DNA of 64,000 nt from Arthrobacter sp. zg-Y238 (GTDB taxonomy: Bacteria > Actinomycetota > Actinomycetes > Actinomycetales > Micrococcaceae). Below, in pieces: positions 38,375-47,564 of this stretch. The stretch covers positions 372,001-436,000 of the forward strand of contig NZ_JANFLU010000011.1 of assembly GCF_024385525.1 (NCBI RefSeq), in the 5' to 3' direction. Position 1 is the first letter of the stretch, and every line of letters starts with the position of its first letter. Below the pieces are notes generated by a model that saw only the letters and a list, made by a program, of their open reading frames with translations, made no database searches and had not been told where the DNA came from. The translations under genes were made by a program, and so were the position numbers.

Positions 38375-39663
38375 GCACCGCAACTACTACCCCCACCCCC
38401 GCGCTGACCCCGGCGCCCGCTGCCCTTGTGCGCAGCTGGAAGACACCGATCCTGCTTGGCGTGCTTGCCCTGCTGTCCCTGGTGTTCTTCGCTTTCGGGG
38501 CTCCGTCCACCGATGTCACCTTCCGGCTGACCGATCCCGGGGCAGCCATAACGCTGCCGGACCTGGTGTTCTCCGCCAAGGTCTTCGGCTGGGCAGGCGC
38601 AATCGTGCTCGTCCTGGCCGCTGCCTGGGCCTTTGTCCTGGTCCGTTCGGGGCGGCGCCTGCCGCTCTGGCTCCCGGTGATTTTCGGCGTCGTCTTCGTG
38701 GCGGCGTTCCTTTCCTGGTCCGTCGGCAGCGCCGGCACGCCCAACATTGCCCTCTACGGCCTGCTGGCCGGCAGCATCACCCTCGCCGTGCCGCTGATTT
38801 TCGGTTCACTCTCGGGTGTCCTGTGTGAACGCGTCGGCGTGGTCAACATCGCCATCGAGGGCCAGCTCCTCTTCGGCGCCTTTGCCGCAGCAGTGGCCGG
38901 CACCGTGTCCGGCAGTGCCTTCGTCGGTCTGCTGGCAGCAGCGGTTGCCGGCGTGCTCGTCTCCCTGGTGCTGGCCGTCTTCAGCATCAAGTACGTGGTC
39001 AATCAGGTCATCGTGGGCGTCGTGCTGAACGTGCTCGTGTCCGGCCTGACCGGCTTCCTCTTCTCCACCGTGCTCAGCGCGAACCCGGCCGAATTGAACT
39101 CGGCGCCGCGCCTGCCGAACATCCGGATTCCGTTCCTGGCAGACATCCCGATCATCGGACCGATCCTGTTCGATCAGTCGCTGATCGGCTACCTGATGTA
39201 CTTCGCCGTTGCGGCGGTCTACTTCGGACTGTTCCACACCCGCTGGGGCCTGCGTACCCGTGCGGTGGGAGAACACCCGAAGGCGGCCGACACCCTGGGC
39301 GTCAACGTCAACCGGACCCGGTTCACCAACGTGCTGCTCGCCGGTGCCGTGGCCGGTGTCGGCGGTTCGTTCTTCACCCTCGTATCGGTCTCCAGCTTCG
39401 GCCAGGACATGACCGGCGGCCAGGGCTACATTGCCCTCGCAGCCCTCATCCTTGGCCGCTGGAACCCGCTCGGTGCCGCAGCCGCGGCCCTGCTGTTCGG
39501 CTTCGCTACGAACCTGCAGTACGTCCTGGGCCTGCTGGGTACCCCGGTGCCCAGCCAGTTCCTGTCGATGTTGCCCTACGTGGTGACGATCTTCGCGGTG
39601 GCCGGCGTCGTGGGCAAGTCCCGTGGCCCGGCTGCCAGCGGCGTGCCGTACATCAAGGGATAG
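38371..39663 (+). CDS. Nucleoside ABC transporter permease (second)
   Basis: 430 residues from the ATG at 38371 (ATGA overlap). Landmarks parallel the first permease: LSGVLCERVGVVNIAIEGQLLFGAF (about residue 150), VVNQVIVGVVLNVLVSGLTGF and TRAVGEHPKAADTLGVNVN (coupling loop). It is longer than a typical NupQ because of an extra N-terminal helix pair and a periplasmic-facing loop about residues 45-65. With the first permease it completes the channel. Confidence 0.92.
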   Translation: MSTATTTPTPALTPAPAALVRSWKTPILLGVLALLSLVFFAFGAPSTDVTFRLTDPGAAITLPDLVFSAKVFGWAGAIVLVLAAAWAFVLVRSGRRLPLWLPVIFGVVFVAAFLSWSVGSAGTPNIALYGLLAGSITLAVPLIFGSLSGVLCERVGVVNIAIEGQLLFGAFAAAVAGTVSGSAFVGLLAAAVAGVLVSLVLAVFSIKYVVNQVIVGVVLNVLVSGLTGFLFSTVLSANPAELNSAPRLPNIRIPFLADIPIIGPILFDQSLIGYLMYFAVAAVYFGLFHTRWGLRTRAVGEHPKAADTLGVNVNRTRFTNVLLAGAVAGVGGSFFTLVSVSSFGQDMTGGQGYIALAALILGRWNPLGAAAAALLFGFATNLQYVLGLLGTPVPSQFLSMLPYVVTIFAVAGVVGKSRGPAASGVPYIKG

Positions 39664-39672
39664 CTCTCAGGG

Positions 39673-39736
39673 GGACCTGCTGCCGGGAAGCCGGCGGCAG
39701 GTCCCTCGTGGTTTCCGGTCCGACCGGACCGGAAAC
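39673..39736 (+). terminator. Two tandem hairpins between the permease and cdd
   Basis: Stem one is 39673-39686 with 39691-39704 (14 bp, one G-T pair). Stem two is 39711-39721 with 39726-39736 (11 bp). Neither has a T-run, so they may modulate rather than stop transcription into cdd. Confidence 0.6.
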
Positions 39737-39753
39737 CCAATTGGAAGGAAGAC

Positions 39754-40170
39754 ATGACACAGACGACCCCCGGCCAGGTGGACTGGGACCAGCTCCTGGA
39801 AACCGCACGCGCGGCCCTGGCCCACGCCTACGTGCCCTACTCGAAATACCCGGTAGGTGCTGCGGCGCTTACCGACGACGGACGGATTGTTTCCGGCTGC
39901 AACATCGAAAACGCCTCCTACGGGCTGACGCTGTGCGCCGAATGCTCGATGATCAGCCAACTGCAGATGACCGGAGGCGGCCGCCTGGCTGCCTTTGCCT
40001 GCGTGGACGGATCCGGCAACGTACTGATGCCGTGCGGCCGCTGCCGTCAGCTGCTCTACGAATTCCGGGCACCGGGTATGCAGTTGATGACAGTAAGCGG
40101 CATTCGAAGCATGGACGAAGTCCTGCCGGATGCTTTTGGACCGCAGCACCTCGAAGGGCAGGACAAATAA
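39754..40170 (+). CDS. cdd: Cytidine deaminase
   Basis: 138 residues; GGAAGGAAG precedes the ATG. The zinc site has the catalytic block CAECSMI (about residues 54-60), with Glu as proton shuttle, and PCGRCRQLL (about 91-99). The substrate region GAAALTDDGRIVSGCNIENAS is typical. It deaminates cytidine and deoxycytidine to uridine forms. It lies between the nucleoside importer and deoA, so imported cytidine can be converted at once. Confidence 0.95.
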   Translation: MTQTTPGQVDWDQLLETARAALAHAYVPYSKYPVGAAALTDDGRIVSGCNIENASYGLTLCAECSMISQLQMTGGGRLAAFACVDGSGNVLMPCGRCRQLLYEFRAPGMQLMTVSGIRSMDEVLPDAFGPQHLEGQDK

Positions 40171-40172
40171 AC

Positions 40173-41462
40173 ATGACCGCTGAAAAGTTCGACGCCGTAG
40201 ACATCATCGGAATCAAGCGGGACCGGGGGACACTGACCCCGGAACAGATTGACTGGACCATCGACGCGTACACCCGCGGAGCGATCGCGGATGAGCAGAT
40301 GGCCGCGCTGAACATGGCAATCCTGCTCAATGGCATGAGCCGGGCGGAAATTTCCCGCTGGACCACCGCCATGATCAATTCGGGGGAGCGGATGGACTTC
40401 TCCTCCCTCGGCAAGCCGACCTCGGACAAGCACTCGACCGGCGGCGTGGGAGACAAGATCACCCTCCCGCTGGCGCCTCTGGTGGCCGTTTTCGGTGTTG
40501 CCGTCCCGCAGCTCTCCGGCCGCGGGCTAGGCCACACCGGCGGCACTCTGGACAAGCTCGAAGCCATTCCGGGCTGGCAGGCGGCCCTGACCAATGATGC
40601 GCTGATGGCCCAGCTGCGCGACGTCGGCGCGGTTATCTGCGCTGCCGGTGCGGGTCTGGCCCCGGCCGACAAGAAGCTCTACTCGCTGCGTGACGTCACG
40701 GGAACGGTGGAAGCCATTCCGCTGATCGCTTCCTCGATCATGAGCAAGAAGATCGCCGAAGGCACCGGTTCGCTGGTGCTCGACGTCAAGGTCGGAAGTG
40801 GCGCGTTCATGAAGGACGAGGCCCGCGCCCGCGAACTGGCCGAGACCATGGTGGCCCTGGGCAAGGACGCCGGCGTGAACACGGTGGCCCTGCTGACCGA
40901 CATGTCCACCCCGCTGGGCCTGACTGCCGGGAACGCCATCGAGGTACAGGAGTCCGTGGAGGTACTCGCCGGCGGCGGACCCCAGGACGTCGTAGAGCTC
41001 ACCCTGGCCCTGGCCCGCGAAATGCTCACGGCAGCCGGGCAGCCCGACGCCGACCCCGAAGCAGCACTGAAGGACGGCCGCGCAATGGACGTCTGGCGCC
41101 GGATGATCTCCGCGCAGGGCGGCGACCCGGATGCTGCGCTTCCCGTGGCCCGCGAGTCCGAAACCATCTACGCGCCCGCCGACGGCGTGCTGGTGGAACT
41201 CGATGCCCTCTCCGTAGGCGTTGCCGCTTGGCGCCTCGGTGCCGGCCGTGCCCGCAAGGAAGACGCGGTCCAGGCCGGTGCCGGCGTCGTGATGCATGCC
41301 AAGCCGGGCGCCACCGTCCGGGCCGGCGAGCCGCTGATGACGCTGCTCACCGACACCCCCGAAAAGTTCGACCGTGCCCGCGAGGCACTGGCCGACGCCG
41401 TCGTCGTAGCTCCCGAGGGGTCGCGTCCGGCACGGAAGCTGATCATCGACCGGATCAGCTAG
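40173..41462 (+). CDS. deoA: Thymidine/pyrimidine-nucleoside phosphorylase
   Basis: 429 residues from the ATG at 40173, 2 nt after the cdd stop. The family signature SGRGLGHTGGTLDKLEAIPG (about 112-131) and the phosphate-site motif KHSTGGVGDK (about 86-95) are present. C-terminal residues about 345-429 form the dimer/lid domain. It phosphorolyses thymidine or uridine to the base and (deoxy)ribose-1-phosphate. It is the last clear member of the nucleoside operon. Confidence 0.94.
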   Translation: MTAEKFDAVDIIGIKRDRGTLTPEQIDWTIDAYTRGAIADEQMAALNMAILLNGMSRAEISRWTTAMINSGERMDFSSLGKPTSDKHSTGGVGDKITLPLAPLVAVFGVAVPQLSGRGLGHTGGTLDKLEAIPGWQAALTNDALMAQLRDVGAVICAAGAGLAPADKKLYSLRDVTGTVEAIPLIASSIMSKKIAEGTGSLVLDVKVGSGAFMKDEARARELAETMVALGKDAGVNTVALLTDMSTPLGLTAGNAIEVQESVEVLAGGGPQDVVELTLALAREMLTAAGQPDADPEAALKDGRAMDVWRRMISAQGGDPDAALPVARESETIYAPADGVLVELDALSVGVAAWRLGAGRARKEDAVQAGAGVVMHAKPGATVRAGEPLMTLLTDTPEKFDRAREALADAVVVAPEGSRPARKLIIDRIS

Positions 41463-41817
41463 GGCCTCGCTTCTTCCGGGGCCCGGGGGCGCCGGGGTGC
41501 CGGGCCCTGCGGGCCATACGGGCCCCGGAACGGCGGCAACGAAATTTCCTTGCTCGCAGAGCTCGCAGGAAATATTAAAGCCGCCTTCCTCCGGGGCCCT
41601 CCGCGGCCCTTCGGGTCCGGCGCGCCGGTCCAGCCCTCCGCGGCCCTCCGGGTCCGGCGGGACCGGTGCCCCTGGTGGGGGTGCCTCCGCCGGGGAGCGC
41701 CGGACATCCAGGACCGCTTGACGGATGGCGCGTCGCCCAGAGGGTCGCCGCAGGCATCGGTCTCTGCGTGGCATGCTTGTAAGGGACCTAGGTAGCTAAC
41801 TCAAGGAGCGGCAGCTG
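41463..41817. other. GC-rich intergenic stretch with nested inverted and direct repeats
   Basis: 355 nt without a gene. It contains a nested imperfect hairpin (outer GGCGGC/GCCGCC, inner ATTTCCT/AGGAAAT, roughly 41532-41585) and a 27-bp direct repeat (41596-41622 and 41633-41659, one mismatch). Its 3' end carries AAGGAG for the DedA start. Short open frames in it have strongly biased Gly/Pro/Arg composition and no ribosome sites, so I do not call genes. Confidence 0.7.
41596..41659. repeat. 27-bp direct repeat, two copies
   Basis: Copies at 41596-41622 and 41633-41659 differ at one base (T in the first, C in the second) and are 37 nt apart start to start. Both are rich in CCGCGGCCC and GGGTCCGGCG. 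Confidence 0.85.
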
Positions 41818-42507
41818 TTGGACGTTCTCAGTGCCACAGTGGACGGCATAAACAACTTCATCCTCTCCACAGCGGGTTCGCCGTGGGTCTACATCGGGCT
41901 CCTGGCCTGCTGCCTGATCGACGGCTTCTTCCCGCCGGTGCCCAGCGAGTCCCTGGTGGTCGCACTGGCATCGCTGGCGCTCAGCGGCGCCGGCGTGAAT
42001 ATCTGGCTGCTCATTCCCGCAGCAGCCCTGGGTGCCTTCCTGGGCGACAATCTCGCCTATCTGCTGGGCCGCTGGATCGGGACCGAAAGGTTCCGCTGGA
42101 TGCGCACGCCGAAGATGCGCCGTTCCTTCGCCTGGGCCCGCCATGAACTCGACAAACGCTCCATGTCGCTGATCCTCGTGGCCCGGTTCATCCCCGTTGG
42201 CCGCGTGGTAGTCAACCTCACCGCCGGCGCCACAGGGTTCCCTCGACGCCGGTTTATCTCCCTGACCGCGATCTCCGGGATTGTCTGGGCTGCCTACAGC
42301 GTGGCTATCGGCGCGATAGCCGGTGCCTGGTTCAACGAGCACCACCTGCTCGGCGTGGTGGTGGGTGTAACCGGCGCCCTCGTCCTGGGCCTGGTCATTG
42401 ACCGCATCATCACCCTGGTCCGGGGCCCCGCAGCGGGGGCAGTACCCGTGGCAGCGGACGACATGCCGAACGCCGACGACGACGCGAGCACGCAGAAGGC
42501 CGCCTGA
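41818..42507 (+). CDS. DedA-family membrane protein
   Basis: 229 residues from TTG 41818 with AAGGAGC 8 nt upstream. DedA landmarks: IDGFFPPVPSESLVVALASLAL (about 37-58, re-entrant Pro-rich loop), GAFLGDNLAYLLGRWIG and the conserved ARFIPVGRVVVNLTAGATG (about 122-140). About five membrane segments are visible. The family is linked to lipid scrambling and membrane homeostasis. It lies between deoA and add but is separated from deoA by 355 nt of repeats. Confidence 0.93.
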   Translation: MDVLSATVDGINNFILSTAGSPWVYIGLLACCLIDGFFPPVPSESLVVALASLALSGAGVNIWLLIPAAALGAFLGDNLAYLLGRWIGTERFRWMRTPKMRRSFAWARHELDKRSMSLILVARFIPVGRVVVNLTAGATGFPRRRFISLTAISGIVWAAYSVAIGAIAGAWFNEHHLLGVVVGVTGALVLGLVIDRIITLVRGPAAGAVPVAADDMPNADDDASTQKAA

Positions 42508-42526
42508 AACACCGTAGAGTTGCTGT

Positions 42527-43666
42527 GTGACTGAGCCTACAAACCTCCCCGCATCCTCTTCCCTCGACGTGCGCAGCCTGCCGAAGGTATCGCTGCACGA
42601 CCACCTTGACGGCGGCCTCCGTCCGGCCACCATCATTGAGCTGGCCGCCGCCGTCGGCCATACCCTGCCGAGCACCGACCCCGCCGCACTGGGGGAGTGG
42701 TTCCGCGATTCGGCGGACTCCGGATCCCTGGAGCGCTACCTCGAAACCTTCGACCACACCATCGCCGTCATGCAGACGCGCGAGGGCCTGGTGCGGGTGG
42801 CCCGCGAATTCGTCGAAGACCTGGCAGCTGACGGCGTGGTCTACGCGGAAGTCCGCTGGGCTCCGGAACAGCATGTGCAGGCGGGCTTGAGCCTGGACGA
42901 AGCCGTGGAAGCAGTGCAGGCAGGCATCGAAGAAGGCGTTGCGAACGCGGAAGCCGCAGGCAGCTTCATCCAGGTGGGACAGCTGATCAGCGCCATGCGG
43001 CACGCAGACCGCGCCATGGAGATCGCCGAGCTTGCCGTGCGGCACCGCGATTCCGGGGCCGTGGGCTTCGATATCGCCGGCCCGGAAGACGGCTTCCTGC
43101 CGTCGCGGTTCAAGGACGCGTTCACCTATCTGGCCGAAAACCAGTTCCCGGCCACTGTGCATGCCGGAGAAGCAGCCGGAATCGAGAGCATTGTGGATGC
43201 CCTGGTCCACGGCCGGGCGCTGCGGCTGGGCCACGGCGTGCGGATCGCCGAGGACATCGACGTCGAATTCGAGGACAACGGTGCGCCGGACGAACCCGAA
43301 GTGGGCATCGTGAGCATGGGCCGGGTGGCGAACTGGGTCCGGGACCGCGGTATCGCCCTGGAAGTGTGCCCGTCCTCGAACCTGCAGACCGGTGCCGTTG
43401 CCTCCTTCGGTGAGGACATCGAGACCCACCCGATCGACCTGCTTTACCAGACAGGCTTCGCCGTCACCGTCAACACGGACAACCGGCTGATGAGCTCGGT
43501 GACGCTCACCGGCGAGTTCGAGCTCCTGATGGACACCTTCGACTATGACCTCGACGATGTCCTGGAACTGACGATGAACGCCGTCAACGCCGCGTTCCTG
43601 CCGCTGGACGAGCGTGCTGCGCTTTCGGCCTATGTCACCGAGGGGTTCAACCGCGCCCGTGGCTGA
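42527..43666 (+). CDS. add: Adenosine deaminase
   Basis: 379 residues from GTG 42527; TAGAGT (42515-42520) lies 6 nt upstream, a leaderless pattern. Zinc and catalytic motifs: the His pair in VSLHDHLDGG (about residue 25), HAGEAAGIES (about 211) and the late VNTDNRLMSS. It deaminates adenosine or deoxyadenosine to inosine, completing the salvage gene set downstream of the nucleoside importer. Its end overlaps the mazG start. Confidence 0.94.
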   Translation: MTEPTNLPASSSLDVRSLPKVSLHDHLDGGLRPATIIELAAAVGHTLPSTDPAALGEWFRDSADSGSLERYLETFDHTIAVMQTREGLVRVAREFVEDLAADGVVYAEVRWAPEQHVQAGLSLDEAVEAVQAGIEEGVANAEAAGSFIQVGQLISAMRHADRAMEIAELAVRHRDSGAVGFDIAGPEDGFLPSRFKDAFTYLAENQFPATVHAGEAAGIESIVDALVHGRALRLGHGVRIAEDIDVEFEDNGAPDEPEVGIVSMGRVANWVRDRGIALEVCPSSNLQTGAVASFGEDIETHPIDLLYQTGFAVTVNTDNRLMSSVTLTGEFELLMDTFDYDLDDVLELTMNAVNAAFLPLDERAALSAYVTEGFNRARG

Positions 43667-44345
43667 AATCCCCCTTCCCGATGACCTCGGTGAGCGGTTC
43701 ACCCGCCTTACCGAGGTCATCGGTGCCCTCCGCGAGCGTTGCCCCTGGACCAGGGCATTGACCCACGAGTCCCTGCTCGAGTACCTCGTGGAGGAAACAT
43801 ATGAGCTCGTTGAAGCGGTGGAGGGCGGAACGGCCGGTCCCGGGCGCGCTGCGGAGCTGCGCGCCGAACTCGGCGACGTCCTGCTGCAGGTGCTGCTTCA
43901 TGCCCGCCTGCAGCAGGAAGCCGGTAGCTTCACAGTGGCGGACGTGATTGATTCCCTTACTGCGAAGATGATCCGCCGGAACCCGCATGTGTTCCGCCCC
44001 GACGGCAGCCTCCGGGAATCCAGCGAAGAGTCCGGTATCGCGGCGATTGAACAGGCTTGGGACGAAGCGAAGAAGGCCGAGACGCCCTCCCGGATCTCGC
44101 CGTTCGAGGGAATTCCCGCAGGCCTGCCGGCGCTGCTCCTGGCCGCCAAGACCCTGTCGCGTGCCAGCCGCGCCGGACGGCGGCTGCCTCCGACACAGCC
44201 CTCGAATGTGGAATTTGCAGATGAAAACGAGCTCGGTGACGTGCTGTTTTCACTGGTCCGCCGTGCCTCGGAACAGGGGCTCGACGCCGAAACGGCCCTG
44301 CGGGCGGCGGTCCGCCGGTACACGGACGAAGACGCAGGCACCTGA
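43659..44345 (+). CDS. mazG: MazG-type nucleoside triphosphate pyrophosphohydrolase
   Basis: 228 residues from GTG 43659, overlapping the add stop by 8 nt; ATG 43632 is an alternative that would lengthen the overlap. MazG helices are visible: RCPWTRALTHESLLEYLVEETYELVEAVE (with the Mg-binding EExxE, about 28-56) and ELRAELGDVLLQVLLHARL. A second, shorter acidic segment occurs in the C-terminal half (FADENELGDVLFSLVRRA). It cleaves NTPs to NMP and PPi, sanitising nucleotide pools. The shared ends with add suggest one transcript. Confidence 0.9.
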   Translation: MAEIPLPDDLGERFTRLTEVIGALRERCPWTRALTHESLLEYLVEETYELVEAVEGGTAGPGRAAELRAELGDVLLQVLLHARLQQEAGSFTVADVIDSLTAKMIRRNPHVFRPDGSLRESSEESGIAAIEQAWDEAKKAETPSRISPFEGIPAGLPALLLAAKTLSRASRAGRRLPPTQPSNVEFADENELGDVLFSLVRRASEQGLDAETALRAAVRRYTDEDAGT

Positions 44346-44387
44346 TTTCGACGCCGCCTACCCTGCGCCGAAGAGATCACCGATGTC

Positions 44388-44403
44388 CGTGATTCAGCTC
44401 ACC
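44388..44403 (+). promoter_or_regulatory. Weak CRP/GlxR-like site upstream of eno
   Basis: GTGA-N6-TCAC symmetry matches the core of the CRP-family consensus, but both outer bases differ (8 of 10). It lies about 47 nt from the start point implied by TAGGCT at 44431-44436, which is not a standard activator spacing. Confidence 0.3.
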
Positions 44404-44433
44404 GGACCTTACTCGGAGCCGTGATTCTATTAG

Positions 44434-45804
<1,371 letters not shown>

Positions 45805-45870
45805 CCGTACCGCCGCGACGGCTGCCGGCCCGATTCCGGGACGGTAGGCGTTGCGGAACAGGCTCCAAAC

Positions 45871-45920
45871 ACCGCGGGTGGGTAACCTCATAGGAGGGAA
45901 CCCGCCCGCGGTTGTTTTTC
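45871..45920 (+). terminator. Intrinsic terminator after eno
   Basis: A 13-bp stem (45871-45883 with 45900-45912, one G-T pair) with a 16-nt loop is followed by TTGTTTTTC. It begins 67 nt after the eno stop. Confidence 0.8.
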
Positions 45921-45967
45921 ACCGCCCGCCCCGCCTCTTCGACAGCACCGATTTAGACAGGAAGCGC

Positions 45968-46834
45968 ATGCCAACCCGACGCCCCAAGGTGCCCCGGTCC
46001 GCGGCCCCAGCCAACCCGGACAGGGTAAAAGCCAGCGGAGGCGACGCGTCGAAACCGGTGGAACCTGCCGCCCCGAAGGCTGCAACCCCGAAGGCTGCAA
46101 CCCCGAGAGCTGCCGCCCCGAAGGCTGCAACCCCGAGAGCTGCCGCCCCGAAGGCTGCCGCCCCGAAGGCTGCCGCCCCGAAGGCTGCCGCCCCGAAGGC
46201 TGCCGCCCCGAAGGCGACGGCTAAGAAAGCACCGGCCCCGAAAGCTAAGCAGCCGGCGGCCCGGAAAGCCGAAGCTCCGAAGGCCGGAACGCAGCCGGGG
46301 AACCAGCGCTTCGGGAAGATGTCGGCATCGGACGCCCGCGCAGCAGTGCGCTCCCAGCTTTCCGGCGCGATCCGCCGCAAGTCCGATCCTGCACCGGAAT
46401 CAAAAGCCCCCGCAGCCGTGCCGGAGGTGGAAGCCCCGGAAGAGCTGCGTCCAGTACCCGCGAAGGCATTCTCCGGACGGCTGCTGGTCCTTGCCATGGT
46501 GATGGTGGCCATCACCGTACTGCTTGCACCGTCGGTGCGGACGTACCTTCAGCAGCGCTCGGAGATCGCCGTGATGAAGACGGAGATTGCGGAGGCTGAA
46601 GCAACACAGGCCGAATTGGAAGTCCAGCTTGGCCGCTGGGAAGACCCTGCCTACATCAAGCAGCAGGCGAGGGACCGTATTTTCCTGGTGATGCCGGGGG
46701 AGAAGCGGTACCTGGTCAAGGGTGAAAACGGTGTGGAACAAGCAGAGCAGCTTGCTTTCGAAGAGGAGCCCGAAGACCTGCAGTGGGTGGATTCGCTGTG
46801 GGACTCGGTCAAGAAATCCGCCACGGCACAGTAA
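45968..46834 (+). CDS. FtsB/DivIC-like septum formation initiator with long AAPKA-repeat N terminus
   Basis: 288 residues. The C-terminal part matches the FtsB/DivIC family: one membrane segment (about 178-197), then a coiled coil (QRSEIAVMKTEIAEAEATQAELEVQL) and WEDPAYIKQQARDRIFLVMPGE. Before it, residues 34-93 are twelve pentads of the form A-[A/T]-P-[K/R]-A or close variants (DNA 46067-46246, 15-nt units), giving a basic histone-H1-like cytoplasmic tail, well beyond the usual length. FtsB acts in the divisome with FtsL and FtsQ. It is typically found between eno and the DUF501 gene in actinobacteria, as here. Confidence 0.88.
   Translation: MPTRRPKVPRSAAPANPDRVKASGGDASKPVEPAAPKAATPKAATPRAAAPKAATPRAAAPKAAAPKAAAPKAAAPKAAAPKATAKKAPAPKAKQPAARKAEAPKAGTQPGNQRFGKMSASDARAAVRSQLSGAIRRKSDPAPESKAPAAVPEVEAPEELRPVPAKAFSGRLLVLAMVMVAITVLLAPSVRTYLQQRSEIAVMKTEIAEAEATQAELEVQLGRWEDPAYIKQQARDRIFLVMPGEKRYLVKGENGVEQAEQLAFEEEPEDLQWVDSLWDSVKKSATAQ
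46067..46246 (+). repeat. Coding 15-bp repeats (AAPKA pentads)
   Basis: Twelve near-identical 15-nt units in frame with the FtsB-like gene, mostly GCTGCCGCCCCGAAG-type. Five central units are almost identical, so the copy number may change by slippage. Confidence 0.9.
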
Positions 46835-46898
46835 TCTGGAGGCTGATAGAAGAAGCAGCCCGGGGCCCTCACCGGCCCCCACGGAAGGAACCTCCTGC

Positions 46899-47564
46899 AT
46901 GACCCAGGACCAGCTCGCCCCCACCCAGGAAGACCTGGAAACCCTGAGCCGGCAGCTTGGCCGCCCGGTGCGCGACGTCGTTGAAATCGGCGCCCGCTGC
47001 GTCTGCGGCAACCCTCTGGTAGCCACCACGGCCCCCCGGCTGAGCAACGGCATACCTTTCCCCACCACCTATTACCTGACGCATCCGGTCATCACGGCTG
47101 CCGTGTCCCGGCTGGAAGCTGCCGGCCTGATGACCGATATGAGCCGCCGGCTGGAGGAGGACCCGGAGCTGGCGCAGCGGTACCGAAGCGCCCACGAACA
47201 CTACCTCCGGGTCCGTAACGAGATCGGGGAGCGCACCGGAACCGGTCCGGTACCGGAAATCGACGGTGTCTCCGCGGGCGGAATGCCTAACCGCGTGAAG
47301 TGCCTGCACGTGCTGGTGGGCCATTCCCTGGCCGCCGGCCCCGGGGTGAATCCGCTGGGCGACGAAGCACTGGCCGCTATTGAACAATGGTGGACAACCG
47401 ACCGCTGCTACTGCGAAGGTGCTTGGGACACTGCAGCTCCGGCTCCGGCGCGTGACCTTAGCCGCCACACGAAGACGCAGGGCCTAAGCCCGGAAGAACT
47501 CGAGAGCAAGAAGGCTGCACGCCGGCAGGCAACGGATGCCGCTACGAACGAGGGGGAACTGTGA
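46899..47564 (+). CDS. DUF501 domain-containing protein
   Basis: 221 residues from the ATG at 46899 with AAGGA 9 nt upstream. DUF501 blocks are visible: CVCGNPLVATTAPRLSNG with two Cys, FPTTYYLTHP (about residues 51-60) and PNRVKCLHVLVGHSLAAGPG (about 131-150). A second Cys pair (DRCYCEGAW) lies near 168. The function is unknown; the Cys/His pattern could bind metal. The gene is tied to ppx by a GTGA overlap and is usually found next to an FtsB-like gene in actinobacteria. Confidence 0.9.
   Translation: MTQDQLAPTQEDLETLSRQLGRPVRDVVEIGARCVCGNPLVATTAPRLSNGIPFPTTYYLTHPVITAAVSRLEAAGLMTDMSRRLEEDPELAQRYRSAHEHYLRVRNEIGERTGTGPVPEIDGVSAGGMPNRVKCLHVLVGHSLAAGPGVNPLGDEALAAIEQWWTTDRCYCEGAWDTAAPAPARDLSRHTKTQGLSPEELESKKAARRQATDAATNEGEL

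Noticed and set aside
36539-38383. A 614-codon open frame opposite the nucleoside ATPase/permease genes
   Set aside because: It runs across the junction of two well-supported coupled genes and is rich in Gly, Gln, His and Asp in shadow-frame style.
41463-41817. Small protein genes in the repeat-rich gap
   Set aside because: Open frames of 60-80 codons on both strands have extreme Gly/Pro/Arg content, no ribosome sites and no motif.
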